Assembly: GCA_013297725.1 (NCBI GenBank)
Contig: JAAFIB010000013.1
Location: forward strand, 1 to 47,620
Reading direction: 5' to 3'
Length of the DNA: 47,620 nt
Source: Sphingomonadales bacterium
GTDB lineage: Bacteria; Pseudomonadota; Alphaproteobacteria; Sphingomonadales; Sphingomonadaceae
The notes beneath the pieces were generated by a model. The model saw only the letters and a list, made by a program, of their open reading frames with translations, was not told where the DNA came from and did no database searches. This document shows positions 16,645-25,216 of the stretch, in pieces. The position numbers were made by a program, and so were the translations under genes. How positions within the stretch are numbered: the first letter of the stretch is position 1; every line of letters starts with the position of its first letter.

Positions 16645-19428
16645 TTAGTACTTAATCTTCGCGCCGATGAAGAAACGGCGACCCAGCGTGTCATACAGCG
16701 TTTCATCAGTGTTCGTGGCCGTAAAGCCAGCGTTCACTGAAGGCGGCTGCTTATCTAGCAGGTTCTGTATACCGCCGAAGATTTCGAAATTATCCGACGC
16801 GTTTACGCGAGCGTTCAAGTCGAACAGGCTATAACCCTTAATCGGGCCAAAGCCTGCAAGATTAGCCGGCTCAATTGGATCGCCAAAGGTATCGCGGCTC
16901 TTGCCGATATACTGCCAATTCAGCGCCAAATTCAGATTATCATCCGAATATGTCAGGCGAGTATTTGCTTTCCAATGTGGAAGTGTGCCGAAGTCACCCG
17001 ATGCATAGCCAGCAAAGTCAGTCCCATTGAACTTGTAGTCCATCAAATAGGTGACATTGCTCGATACGGTAAGCTTGCTATTATCCAATCCGGCAAACCC
17101 AAGACCGATCGGATAGGCAAAAGCCACATCGACACCACGGGTTTTCAGCTTATTGTTTGCACCAGGCGCCAACTCGTTGGTCAGCGGAACCGTTGCAAGC
17201 AAATCGCCATTAGGACGACGTGTAAGCAGACTGCAGTAAGGATTTGCAGCAAGCTGAGCAGCGGTAGTGATGTTCTGTGCAAAGCACTCTGCAACCAAAC
17301 CATTAGCACCACCGGCAACGCGGGCCACATAACCGTCAATCTTGATATCGAAATAGTCGACTGACAGCGTCAACCCTTCAGCAAAGCTAGGGGTAAACTG
17401 AATACCTGCGGTCAGTGTATCTGACGTTTCTTCCCGAAGATTGGTATTACCCGTGAATGTTGCCTCAATCTGCGCGTTGGTTTGCGTCAACACGTTAGTT
17501 GTCGGGTTTGGCAGGCCTTGCAAAACGCAAATCGCGGCAACACCAGCAGATGGAGCGGGGCGAACACCAGCGGGCTGACCGCGGAAGCACGGATCAGTTA
17601 CTGCTGGGAAGCCTTGGTCACCCGCTTGGAACAGTTCGAACACCGAAGGAGCGCGGTTTGCACGTGAATAGGTTGCGCGCATCCGAATGTCTTCGACTGG
17701 ACGGAAATCACCACCAACGCTCCAGGTGAAGTTACCACCAACTGTGGAGAAGTCAGAATAACGACCCTTTGCTTCCAGTGTCAGCATGTCAATGACCGGC
17801 AGCCGGACTTCGCCGAAAACTTCCTTCGAGTCGAACGAACCGTTGATTGGCTGAACGGCGTTGAAACCGGTAAGATCGCCGCGCTGTGCGGGATCAGACG
17901 GAATAAAGTTCGACGCGTCGCGGCGATATTCCAAACCAACCGCAACACCAATGTCACCACCAGGCAATTTTCCAAGCGTACCATTTGCGACGGCAACAAC
18001 ATTGTCACGATCAAAACCGAACTGATCGACTGCCGATGCAATACGGATATAGTTAGCAGCAGCCTGCGTAATGGTATTGGGACCAAATGCGTTAACAGTA
18101 ACACATCCAGCTGGCGACCCTACAGGGCAACCATTAAGGCCTGAAGTTAGACGTGCACGTGAAACGTCGTTCTGCAAGCCTTGCGCTGAGTCAACGCGAC
18201 CGCGACCATAATAAACGTCGAAGTCCCAGCCATCGAACAGCTTGCCCTTTAATCCAACGTTCACCTGCGTGACGTCAAAATTAAACGTTTGAATACGCGG
18301 GCCGACTTCTACCATACGACGGCGGAAGGTCAGCGGCGCGCCAGGGGTAGGACGTCCAGCAGCCAAGGCAAGCGCAGAAGCCGAAAGAACCGGCGACGTC
18401 GGATTTACAAAAATGTTCGTCGCAGGCGTCGGCGCCAACTGCAACTTCACTTCGCTCTGAACATAGCTGCCTTCAGCATAGAAGTTGATGTTGTCGTTGA
18501 TGTCAAAATTTGCAAGCGCAGTCATCGTAAAGCGCTTTTGCGGCGTCTGGATGTAGTTCACTGGCGCAAAATTGTAGCGGTCAGTCGCCGGGTTCGTGAG
18601 GTCAAAATTGTTGACGAAAGCACGAACCGAACCGTCTGCATTAAATGCACGGTTGCCACCGGTTGCAAATGGGTTTGCAAATGAGTTGTCTAAGCGACCT
18701 GCGATACCGGTTGCTGAACCACCATTCTGGTCGATCCGCGACCATGAACGTTCGTCTTGGAAAGAAGGCGAACGTTCCGTGTAGGAAACAGCAAGCGTTG
18801 CATTTCCGCGATCATCGGCAAAATTGCCGCCGACAACACCGCCAACAGTCCAAAGCTGGCTATCGCCACGGCTAGTTAAGCCATATTGGCTGGAAAGCTC
18901 AACGCCTTCAAACTTGTTTTTCAGAATGAAATTGACGACGCCGCCAAGAGCATCCGAACCATAAGTTGCAGCCTGACCACCAGTTACAACGTCAACGCGG
19001 TCAATCAAAAGTGGATTGATGACGTTCAAGTCGACAACACCGGTATTGTTCGAAGGCACCATACGGCGACCGTTGACCAGCACAAGGGTGCGGCTAGCTC
19101 CCAGACCACGCACGTCAACCGAAACCGTGCCATTACCGCCATTGTTAACGTTAGCGTTCAGGCCAGGTGTAATTTGAGGCAGCTGGTTTAACGCTTCTTC
19201 AACGTTAACAGCACCCTGATCTTGAAGAGCTTCACCCGAGACGACAGTGATGGGTGAGTTCGAAGTAAGATCGGGCCGAGCAATGCGCGATCCGGTAACG
19301 ACGATAGATTCACCAGCGCTTTCAGCTTCATCTGCGTCCTGCGCAAATGATGGTGTAGAGATAAGCGCAAGACCAAGCGCCAGTGGCGCTGCAGTGTAGT
19401 TAAGTTTGCTAAGACGTGTCATTTTCAC
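16645..19428 (-). CDS. TonB-dependent outer membrane receptor
   Basis: The 927-aa protein has a signal peptide (LALISTPSFAQ) and a TonB-box region ESIVVTGSRI. The plug carries NVEEALNQLPQITPGL, GLGASRTLVLVNGRRMVPS and DRVDVVTGGQAATYGSDALG, followed by a long barrel with FEIFGGIQNLLDKQPP and the aromatic C-terminus FFIGAKIKY. This is the large receptor subfamily abundant in Sphingomonadales and Caulobacter, often found next to TPR/oxygenase genes. The substrate is unknown (iron chelates, oligosaccharides and peptides are all taken up by members). The start is GTG at 19428, with GGGG about 8 bases upstream, or ATG two codons later. A TTGACA-containing promoter lies upstream. Confidence 0.95.
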   Translation of the reverse strand: MKMTRLSKLNYTAAPLALGLALISTPSFAQDADEAESAGESIVVTGSRIARPDLTSNSPITVVSGEALQDQGAVNVEEALNQLPQITPGLNANVNNGGNGTVSVDVRGLGASRTLVLVNGRRMVPSNNTGVVDLNVINPLLIDRVDVVTGGQAATYGSDALGGVVNFILKNKFEGVELSSQYGLTSRGDSQLWTVGGVVGGNFADDRGNATLAVSYTERSPSFQDERSWSRIDQNGGSATGIAGRLDNSFANPFATGGNRAFNADGSVRAFVNNFDLTNPATDRYNFAPVNYIQTPQKRFTMTALANFDINDNINFYAEGSYVQSEVKLQLAPTPATNIFVNPTSPVLSASALALAAGRPTPGAPLTFRRRMVEVGPRIQTFNFDVTQVNVGLKGKLFDGWDFDVYYGRGRVDSAQGLQNDVSRARLTSGLNGCPVGSPAGCVTVNAFGPNTITQAAANYIRIASAVDQFGFDRDNVVAVANGTLGKLPGGDIGVAVGLEYRRDASNFIPSDPAQRGDLTGFNAVQPINGSFDSKEVFGEVRLPVIDMLTLEAKGRYSDFSTVGGNFTWSVGGDFRPVEDIRMRATYSRANRAPSVFELFQAGDQGFPAVTDPCFRGQPAGVRPAPSAGVAAICVLQGLPNPTTNVLTQTNAQIEATFTGNTNLREETSDTLTAGIQFTPSFAEGLTLSVDYFDIKIDGYVARVAGGANGLVAECFAQNITTAAQLAANPYCSLLTRRPNGDLLATVPLTNELAPGANNKLKTRGVDVAFAYPIGLGFAGLDNSKLTVSSNVTYLMDYKFNGTDFAGYASGDFGTLPHWKANTRLTYSDDNLNLALNWQYIGKSRDTFGDPIEPANLAGFGPIKGYSLFDLNARVNASDNFEIFGGIQNLLDKQPPSVNAGFTATNTDETLYDTLGRRFFIGAKIKY

Positions 19429-19498
19429 GTTTCCAGCCCCTATAAAAAGAGGGCGACATCCATTCCTTTACGGCCCAGATGCGCCTGATTAAACTTCT

Positions 19499-19527
19499 CT
19501 AAGGTTTGAAAAATTGCACTATGTCAA
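19499..19527 (-). promoter_or_regulatory. Candidate sigma-70 promoter of the second TonB receptor
   Basis: On the minus strand, a perfect -35 box TTGACA (plus-strand positions 19522-19527) is followed 17 bases later by CCTTAG, a poor -10. It lies about 70 bases upstream of the receptor start. The rest of the 307-base divergent gap holds short inverted motifs but no gene and no clear Fur box. Confidence 0.4.
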
Positions 19528-19735
19528 AAACAAAAGCGCGTATTTTCTAGCCCAGATTGCCACAGTGATTGGCGGATTTTTGCCGTGGGGGCAAAGCATT
19601 TGCGTCTACGCGCAACTTAATTTCGCCGCCTGTCACCATTTTGCCACAGTCTGATGGAGAGAACTAAGCGGAGCTTCCACTGCTTGCCAAACCGATTTGT
19701 TGTCTATTAAAACCATTTATGGTGGAGGATCAGTT

Positions 19736-20278
19736 ATGCATCGACAATTTGGCTTCTCAGTCGTTCTAGTCAGTATGCTCGGTATCGGCACGGCAATTAT
19801 GGCGAAGGATGACAACACGGCTGCACTTGGTCGTCCTAAACTTTTTGAAGATGTTGTTGCCTGCAAACTTATCGAAAGTCCGGAACAGCGGCTTGCTTGT
19901 TACGACGAAAAAGTTGTGACGCTAGATCAAGCCCAGAAAAGCAAAGAAATTGTCCTCGTCGACAAAACAGGGATCAAAGAGGCTAAACGGGGACTTTTTG
20001 GCTTCACACTGCCTAAAATTGGTATTTTTAGTGACGATGATGATAACGAAAACGAGATTACAGAAATCGAAGCAATCGCTAAAAGTGCTTCAACATTAGA
20101 AGACGGTAAATGGTATATTGTTTTGGAAGATGGGGCGCGGTGGCAGCAAATTGACAACAAAACCATCAATCGCAAACCACAGAGTGGACTGAAGGTGTCT
20201 ATTCGTAAAGCAGCTATGGGCAGCTATTTTGTGAACATTGATGACGGCCCGGCGATTCGGATGAAGCGGATCAATTAA
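19736..20278 (+). CDS. Small exported protein of unknown function
   Basis: The 180-aa protein begins with a hydrophobic signal (FGFSVVLVSMLGIGTAIMA). It carries the pattern VVACKLIESPEQRLACYDEK, a C-x(n)-RLACYD motif found in many alphaproteobacterial periplasmic proteins of undefined role. FGFTLPKIGIF follows, then an acidic stretch DDDDNENEITEIEAI and a C-terminal half that looks like a small beta domain (DGKWYIVLEDGARWQQID). GGAGG is correctly spaced before ATG 19736, so the longer frame from 19697 is not used. The gene has more A and T than its neighbours. It converges on the M23 peptidase gene with a 4-base overlap of stop codons. Confidence 0.8.
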   Translation: MHRQFGFSVVLVSMLGIGTAIMAKDDNTAALGRPKLFEDVVACKLIESPEQRLACYDEKVVTLDQAQKSKEIVLVDKTGIKEAKRGLFGFTLPKIGIFSDDDDNENEITEIEAIAKSASTLEDGKWYIVLEDGARWQQIDNKTINRKPQSGLKVSIRKAAMGSYFVNIDDGPAIRMKRIN

Positions 20279-21225
20279 GGCTTTTTCTTCGGAACCACTT
20301 TTGGCGCAGGTGCCTTGGGCACCAGACGCAACGGATCAACGCGTGCATCACGCCAGCGCAAACCCCAATGCAAATGCGCGCCCGCTGCACGACCGGTTGC
20401 GCCAACTTTGCCAAGCACTTGCCCCTGCTTCACCACCTGCCCCACCTCGACCAGCAATTCTGAGCAGTGCAGGAACGCGCTGTTTAGGCCGTTGCCGTGA
20501 TCAACCAGGAGTAAATGTCCCTCAAGTGTGAACGGCGTATCCTTTGCCGCCAGCACAACTACGCCGTCCGCAGGAGACACAAAGGGCGTGCCTGTGGCGG
20601 CGGCAATATCAAGACCGCCATGTGGGCTGCCAGGCTTTCCTTGATAAAAACGTTGCCGCCCGAACAAGCCGGACACGCGACCGCCTGGCACTGTCCAATA
20701 GTTAATCGGCCAGATCATATCCTGACGCCAGCCCTTTGAATCGCTTATCTTAGTGCGTGCCGCGCCAATTTGTTGCAGTTCGCCCGGACGGCGGGCCGCA
20801 AGTTCGGCCTCGGTCTTGGCTCCGCCTGTTGCTGGCGTGTTGACGTAGGACAACGCCCATTGAAATGGCGTAACTGTAATCGCTTGCTCAACCGTTGTTC
20901 CATTACGCAACGTAGCGGTCAGCTTGCTAGACGGGCCTGCATCACGATCAAAAGCGATTAGGAAATAACCGTCGTTTTCAACGCGCACGTCTTGGCCGTC
21001 AAAACGGAGTGAAGTGGTGGTATCGGGCGCTTGGCCGATAACTAGCGCGCCTTGCGATGCAGGGCGCGACAAGAAAAAACTGGTCCGCGGCGCAGGTGCT
21101 GGCGCAACTGCAGCTATTGCCAAAGGTGCACGGGGTGTTGGCAATGCCAATAAAGAAGGATGCGCAGAACAGCTGATCGCAGCACCCATGCATAGGCCAA
21201 TGGCAGAAATCCTAGACAAAGGCAT
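20275..21225 (-). CDS. M23 family peptidoglycan endopeptidase (LytM-type)
   Basis: The 316-aa protein has an N-terminal export signal; AISCSAHP is a weak lipobox, so either a lipoprotein or a secreted form is possible. A beta-rich middle domain is followed by a C-terminal M23 catalytic domain with SPHGGLDIA (first His and Asp zinc ligands) and AGAHLHWGLRW (HxH). The zinc site is complete, so it should be an active DD- or DL-endopeptidase acting on cell-wall crosslinks, unlike the inactive EnvC type. It follows the DUF2093 gene by a few bases on the same strand, forming an xseA-DUF2093-M23 operon. Confidence 0.93.
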   Translation of the reverse strand: MPLSRISAIGLCMGAAISCSAHPSLLALPTPRAPLAIAAVAPAPAPRTSFFLSRPASQGALVIGQAPDTTTSLRFDGQDVRVENDGYFLIAFDRDAGPSSKLTATLRNGTTVEQAITVTPFQWALSYVNTPATGGAKTEAELAARRPGELQQIGAARTKISDSKGWRQDMIWPINYWTVPGGRVSGLFGRQRFYQGKPGSPHGGLDIAAATGTPFVSPADGVVVLAAKDTPFTLEGHLLLVDHGNGLNSAFLHCSELLVEVGQVVKQGQVLGKVGATGRAAGAHLHWGLRWRDARVDPLRLVPKAPAPKVVPKKKP

Positions 21226-21230
21226 GTATC

Positions 21231-21434
21231 TTAACGCCCGCCCAACGCAGCGCGCGTCGAAATTTCGGCGCTGGCATAGGGTTCCTGCTTAGCAACACTC
21301 CAATAGCGCAATTCATCAAGCGGGATGGCCTCGCCCGATACTGCGCACAAAACATGGTCGCCGCTTGCCAACATACGAAAGCTGCTGGCCATGTAATACA
21401 GTTTTGCCACACGATTTCTGTTCATCATCAACAT
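21231..21434 (-). CDS. DUF2093 family protein
   Basis: The 67-aa protein contains VLCAVSGEAIPLDELRYWSV and KQEPYASAEIS, the signature of the alphaproteobacterial DUF2093 family, whose function is unknown. The two-Cys arrangement seen in zinc ribbons is not present (only one Cys). Several ATGs are clustered at the start (21434, 21428, 21425), and no strong ribosome binding site separates them. Its place directly downstream of xseA is, as I recall, conserved in other alphaproteobacteria. Translation is probably coupled to the M23 gene that follows 5 bases later. Confidence 0.8.
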   Translation of the reverse strand: MLMMNRNRVAKLYYMASSFRMLASGDHVLCAVSGEAIPLDELRYWSVAKQEPYASAEISTRAALGGR

Positions 21435-21483
21435 AAGGGCATTATGGCGATTTCAAGCTGAACGGGCAATGAGTTTAGTGAGT

Positions 21484-22923
21484 TTAGTCAAACAGGTTGG
21501 ATTGATTGCTGGGCGGCGTTGGCTTGGCCGGACGCGTGCGCGCCGCGCCGCCGCCACCGACCAGCGCATCCACGCTGCCATCGGCAAAGCGGATAGAAAC
21601 TTGCCCAGCCGCTTTGGCCGCATCGGTTCCCATAATCGTTTTGCCGTCGCTATCTGATATTTTGGCAAAGCCCCGGTTCAGCGGGGCTAATGGATGCAGC
21701 GACGTTGCAAGCCGCGCCAAAGAATCAAGCTTACCCTGCGCGACCTCTAGCCGCCTGTTTATTTGCGCACTTGGCAGGCGTTGCGCCGCCAGCCGATCCT
21801 TTGCCAAACCAACACGTCTGCGCAAAAGTGGCGGGCTAAGCCGCGTCGCCATTCCCGCAAAAGACAACCGCGTGTTTTCGACCCGGCGTTCAAGCCCACG
21901 GCGCAGCCGCTCTGTCAATTCATCGGCGCGTTGTTGCCATGGGGCGGCAAGATCGGCGGGCTTTGGCAGTAATCGCCGCTGCGCCTCTAGCCGCTCTATT
22001 CCCCGCTGAACCGTCCGCCTAATCGCGCCGTCCATGCGTAATCCTTGTTGCACCAACCGCTCGGTAAGATCGAGCCGAACCGGCACCGCCATTTCCGCCG
22101 CAGCGGTTGGGGTGGGTGCGCGCAAATCGGCGGCGAAATCGCACAAGGTCGTGTCGGTTTCATGCCCGACTGCAGAGATGACCGGGATCGCCGAATTCGC
22201 AACCGCGCGCACAACCGCTTCTTCGTTAAACGCCCATAAATCCTCAATCGAGCCGCCACCACGCGCAACAATCAACAGATCAGGCCGGGTTTCGGGCGCC
22301 ATCGCGGAAAAGCCGTTCACTGCAGCCGCCACTTGCGCTGCCGCTGTGTCGCCTTGCACCAACACCGGCCATACAATCACCTGGCTTGGAAAACGATCCG
22401 CCAGACGGTGCAAGATGTCACGGATCACTGCGCCGGTCGGCGAAGTCACAATGCCAATCTTTTTCGGCAGATACGGGATCGCACGTTTGCGTTCTGTTGC
22501 GAACAGACCCTCAACCGCAAGCCGCGCCTTTAGCTTTTCAAACAATAGCATCAGCGCGCCTTCGCCTGCCAGCTCCAGCCGGTCTGCGATAATCTGATAG
22601 CTGGAACGTCCGGCATAGGTGGTCAGCTTGCCCGTCGCAACGACCTCTAACCCGTCCTCCGGTGCAAAGGGCAGCCGCGCGGCATTGCCTTTCCACATCA
22701 CGCCATCAAGCTTTGCGTCAGCATCTTTCAAACTGAAATACAGATGCCCGGATGCGGCCCGTTTATAGCCCGATATCTCGCCGCGCACCCGGACATGGCC
22801 GAAACGATCCTCGACAGAGCGTTTCAGTGCAGAGGAAATTTCCGACACGGACAATGCAGGGGCATTGCTGCCCTCGGTCGCCTCGGCTAACAGCCGTGCA
22901 TCTCTTTCGTCGTCGTCTATCAA
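21484..22923 (-). CDS. xseA: Exodeoxyribonuclease VII large subunit
   Basis: The 479-aa protein starts with an OB-fold ([31 protein letters not shown]) at about 20-110. The catalytic region has [36 protein letters not shown] and [20 protein letters not shown], followed by a long coiled-coil C-terminal part. With XseB it degrades single-stranded DNA in both directions. The longer frame to 23016 would be antisense to the PurD nucleotide-binding motif. I place the start at TTG 22923, which has AGGA just upstream and gives the short N-terminal extension usual in sphingomonads. xseB is not in the window. Confidence 0.94.
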   Translation of the reverse strand: MIDDDERDARLLAEATEGSNAPALSVSEISSALKRSVEDRFGHVRVRGEISGYKRAASGHLYFSLKDADAKLDGVMWKGNAARLPFAPEDGLEVVATGKLTTYAGRSSYQIIADRLELAGEGALMLLFEKLKARLAVEGLFATERKRAIPYLPKKIGIVTSPTGAVIRDILHRLADRFPSQVIVWPVLVQGDTAAAQVAAAVNGFSAMAPETRPDLLIVARGGGSIEDLWAFNEEAVVRAVANSAIPVISAVGHETDTTLCDFAADLRAPTPTAAAEMAVPVRLDLTERLVQQGLRMDGAIRRTVQRGIERLEAQRRLLPKPADLAAPWQQRADELTERLRRGLERRVENTRLSFAGMATRLSPPLLRRRVGLAKDRLAAQRLPSAQINRRLEVAQGKLDSLARLATSLHPLAPLNRGFAKISDSDGKTIMGTDAAKAAGQVSIRFADGSVDALVGGGGAARTRPAKPTPPSNQSNLFD

Positions 22924-22936
22924 TGGAGTCCTGTCG
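22924..22936. promoter_or_regulatory. 13-bp divergent gap with opposed ribosome binding sites
   Basis: Between the xseA TTG (minus) and purD TTG (plus) lie 13 bases. The segment TGGAGTCCT contains GGAG for purD, 8 bases before its TTG. On the other strand AGGACTCCA contains AGGA for xseA, a few bases before its TTG. The Shine-Dalgarno segments therefore overlap on opposite strands, and each gene's promoter must lie inside the other's coding region. Confidence 0.65.
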
Positions 22937-24211
22937 TTGAATATCTTGTTGATCGGATCGGGTGGGCGCGAACATGCGCTCGCTTGGAAATTGGCAGGCT
23001 CGCCAAGCTGTGACAAGCTTTATGCTGCACCGGGCAATCCGGGAATAGGCGAAAACGCAGAGCTGGTTGATCTTGATCCGCGTGATCATGCAGCGATCGT
23101 CTGTTTTTGCGTTGATAATGATATCGATCTGGTCGTTGTTGGCCCCGAAACGCCATTGGTCGATGGCCTTGCAGACAGCTTGCATGTAGCGGACGTTGCC
23201 GTTTTCGGTCCGACAGCAAAAGCTGCGCAGCTTGAGGGATCAAAAGGTTTTACCAAAGAACTGTGCTCGGCAGCAAACATTCCCACTGCGGCATATGAAC
23301 GCTACACTAGCAAGGCAGACGCAATCGCCGGGCTTGCCGATTTTAAGCCCCCGTTTGTCATAAAGGCAGACGGACTTGCCGCCGGTAAAGGCGTAATTAT
23401 CGCAGAAACACATGACGACGCACTGGCGGCACTAGATGATATGTTTGGCGGCGGTTTCGGTGATGCTGGCGCGTCTGTTGTGATCGAAGACTTTATGACC
23501 GGTGAGGAGGTCAGCTTCTTTGCGTTGACCGATGGAATTGATGTCGTCGCATTCGGTTCGGCACAGGATCATAAGCGTGTTGGTGACGGTGACACGGGGC
23601 CAAATACCGGAGGCATGGGAGCATATTCACCTGCCCCTGTGCTGACACCTGCGCTTGAAGCAGAGGTGATGGCAAAGATCATAAAGCCAACTGTCAAAAT
23701 TCTTGCCGATAAAGATATGCCCTATTCCGGCGTGCTCTTTGCCGGGTTGATGTTGACAGAGAGCGGCCCGAAACTGATCGAATATAACGCACGCTTTGGC
23801 GATCCGGAGTGTCAGGTGCTGATGATGCGATATCAGGGCGATCTGGCGCAGCTGATGCAGGCCACTGCCAATGCTATGTTATCAAAAGCGCCCGCGCCGG
23901 TCTTTTTGGATCAAACTGCACTCACCGTTGTTTTGGCAGCTAAGGGCTATCCGGGAACACCGGAAAAAGGCGGAACGATTTGTATCGGGGATGTCGGGAA
24001 CGCGTTGGTTTTTCAGGCCGGCACAACCCTTAACGATGGCCAATTGGTTGCTAATGGCGGACGCGTTCTGAATGTTACTGCATTGGGTGCAAACGCCAGC
24101 GAGGCACAAAGCAATGCCTATGCCGCCATAGACGTGATCGACTTTCCCACAGGCTTTTGCCGCAGCGATATTGGCTGGCGCGAAGTGGAACGGGAAAAAA
24201 TGTCAAAATAG
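22937..24211 (+). CDS. purD: Phosphoribosylamine-glycine ligase (GARS)
   Basis: The 424-aa enzyme of purine synthesis joins glycine to 5-phosphoribosylamine using ATP. Visible motifs are the N-terminal [38 protein letters not shown] and the ATP-grasp region [14 protein letters not shown]. The metal/ATP-binding site ends in [16 protein letters not shown]. The start is TTG at 22937: the family begins with M-(N/K)-(I/V)-L-(L/V)-I-G-S-G-G-R-E-H-A exactly there, and GGAG sits 8 bases upstream. The longer frame from 22865 adds residues antisense to xseA. Downstream is an OmpA-family gene after 113 bases containing an 8-bp inverted repeat. Confidence 0.96.
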   Translation: MNILLIGSGGREHALAWKLAGSPSCDKLYAAPGNPGIGENAELVDLDPRDHAAIVCFCVDNDIDLVVVGPETPLVDGLADSLHVADVAVFGPTAKAAQLEGSKGFTKELCSAANIPTAAYERYTSKADAIAGLADFKPPFVIKADGLAAGKGVIIAETHDDALAALDDMFGGGFGDAGASVVIEDFMTGEEVSFFALTDGIDVVAFGSAQDHKRVGDGDTGPNTGGMGAYSPAPVLTPALEAEVMAKIIKPTVKILADKDMPYSGVLFAGLMLTESGPKLIEYNARFGDPECQVLMMRYQGDLAQLMQATANAMLSKAPAPVFLDQTALTVVLAAKGYPGTPEKGGTICIGDVGNALVFQAGTTLNDGQLVANGGRVLNVTALGANASEAQSNAYAAIDVIDFPTGFCRSDIGWREVEREKMSK

Positions 24212-24255
24212 GACAGCGCTTGCATTCGATTGCTTTTTACCAGCGGTTGCTGGAC

Positions 24256-24293
24256 TCTCAACCGAGAGGCGCTACATCAATAAATGGTTGAGA
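24256..24293. repeat. Inverted repeat in the purD-OmpA gap
   Basis: TCTCAACC (24256-24263) and GGTTGAGA (24286-24293) form an 8-bp stem with a 22-base loop. There is no T-run, so it could be a protein binding site for the OmpA gene promoter or a weak structure at the purD 3' end. Confidence 0.35.
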
Positions 24294-24324
24294 ATCGCGT
24301 CAGGCGATCTGGGGAGTAGAGAAT

Positions 24325-25068
24325 ATGGAAGCAGGTAACAAAATCCTGATCGGCGCGGCGTTAACGGCGCTGCTCGCATGGGGATCACACAGCGCAATGA
24401 ACGGCGGCGTAAAATTCGTCGACGGTTTGGATGCAAAAGCGCAAGAGGCGCTGACTTCAAATGCGATTGCGGGCGTGACGGCTGCGGTTGAGCGCACGCC
24501 GCAATTACGCCGGATCATTATCCTTTCAGGTGACAAGACCGACGCGGAAAAGGCCGATATCATCGCCAAGATGAAAGCCATTCCGGGGGTTGCCGACGCT
24601 CGCTGGAACACGGGACCGGTAGTTGCGTCCGCTGATATCGCGCCAGCAAAGGTCGAGGCTCCTGCCAGCAAAGAGGCAATCGCTGCCTGTCAGCAAGACA
24701 TCAACAAGGTTATGGCTGGTAAAACAGTGAATTTCCAATCCGGCAGCGCCTATCTTGCCGAAAACAATAGCGTGCTGGACGAAGTTGCTGCCGCGCTTAA
24801 GCCGTGCGCAGGCATGGCTGTCGAAGTGCAGGGCCATACTGACTTGTCAGGTGTAGCTGAAACCAACCAGATCTTGTCGCAAGAGCGCGCCGAGCGCGTT
24901 GTCGCAGCGTTGGTCGCAAAGGGCGTTCCAAAGGAGCGGCTAACAGCCAAAGGCTATGGTTCTACGCAACCGCTTGAAAATATCCGCAGTGCAGCGGCAA
25001 ATGCCAAAAACCGCCGCACCGTTTTCGCTATCGCTGCCTCAGCTGCGGCACCAGAAGGAGGTAATTGA
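24325..25068 (+). CDS. Membrane-anchored BON/OmpA-domain protein
   Basis: The 247-aa protein has an N-terminal hydrophobic segment (ILIGAALTALLAWGSHSAM) and a short BON-like alpha/beta repeat (about 40-105; RIIILSGDKTDAEKADIIAK). A C-terminal OmpA/MotB peptidoglycan-binding domain has VNFQSGSAYLAENNSVLDEV and VQGHTDLSGVAETNQILSQ, then RLTAKGYGSTQP and NRRTVF. It should be held in the inner membrane with its OmpA domain on peptidoglycan, as in the mycobacterial ArfA layout. GGGGAG lies well placed before the ATG. It ends one base before the start of the 33-aa membrane peptide gene, and an H1-like/HhH gene follows. Confidence 0.88.
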   Translation: MEAGNKILIGAALTALLAWGSHSAMNGGVKFVDGLDAKAQEALTSNAIAGVTAAVERTPQLRRIIILSGDKTDAEKADIIAKMKAIPGVADARWNTGPVVASADIAPAKVEAPASKEAIAACQQDINKVMAGKTVNFQSGSAYLAENNSVLDEVAAALKPCAGMAVEVQGHTDLSGVAETNQILSQERAERVVAALVAKGVPKERLTAKGYGSTQPLENIRSAAANAKNRRTVFAIAASAAAPEGGN

Positions 25069-25069
25069 T

Positions 25070-25171
25070 ATGGCTTTGTGGTTTGAAACACTGTTGTTGC
25101 TACTCGCATTTTTCGCCATCGGCCTTGGCCTTGGCTATCTGGTTTGGGGTGGCAACGGGCGCACCGCCTGA
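25070..25171 (+). CDS. 33-residue single-pass membrane peptide
   Basis: ATG 25070 has a near-perfect AAGGAGGT ribosome binding site 7 bases upstream, at the very end of the OmpA-type gene, whose stop is one base before. The peptide MALWFETLLLLLAFFAIGLG plus LGYLVWGGNGRTA is one transmembrane helix with a short polar tail. It resembles the N-terminal anchor of the next gene (hydrophobic helix, then a WxW or VW pattern and a basic end), so it may be a paralogous free anchor. No known family is recognised. The strong RBS, tight coupling and clean hydrophobic composition make a real small gene likely. Confidence 0.75.
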   Translation: MALWFETLLLLLAFFAIGLGLGYLVWGGNGRTA

Positions 25172-25216
25172 ACGCTAATATCCTGAACGCACCATATTTT
25201 TTAGGGGAGAATACAA

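Noticed and set aside
22923-23016. N-terminal extension of XseA to an upstream ATG
   Set aside because: It would be antisense to the conserved PurD GSGGREHA motif and adds residues not seen in the family; the TTG at 22923 has its own RBS.
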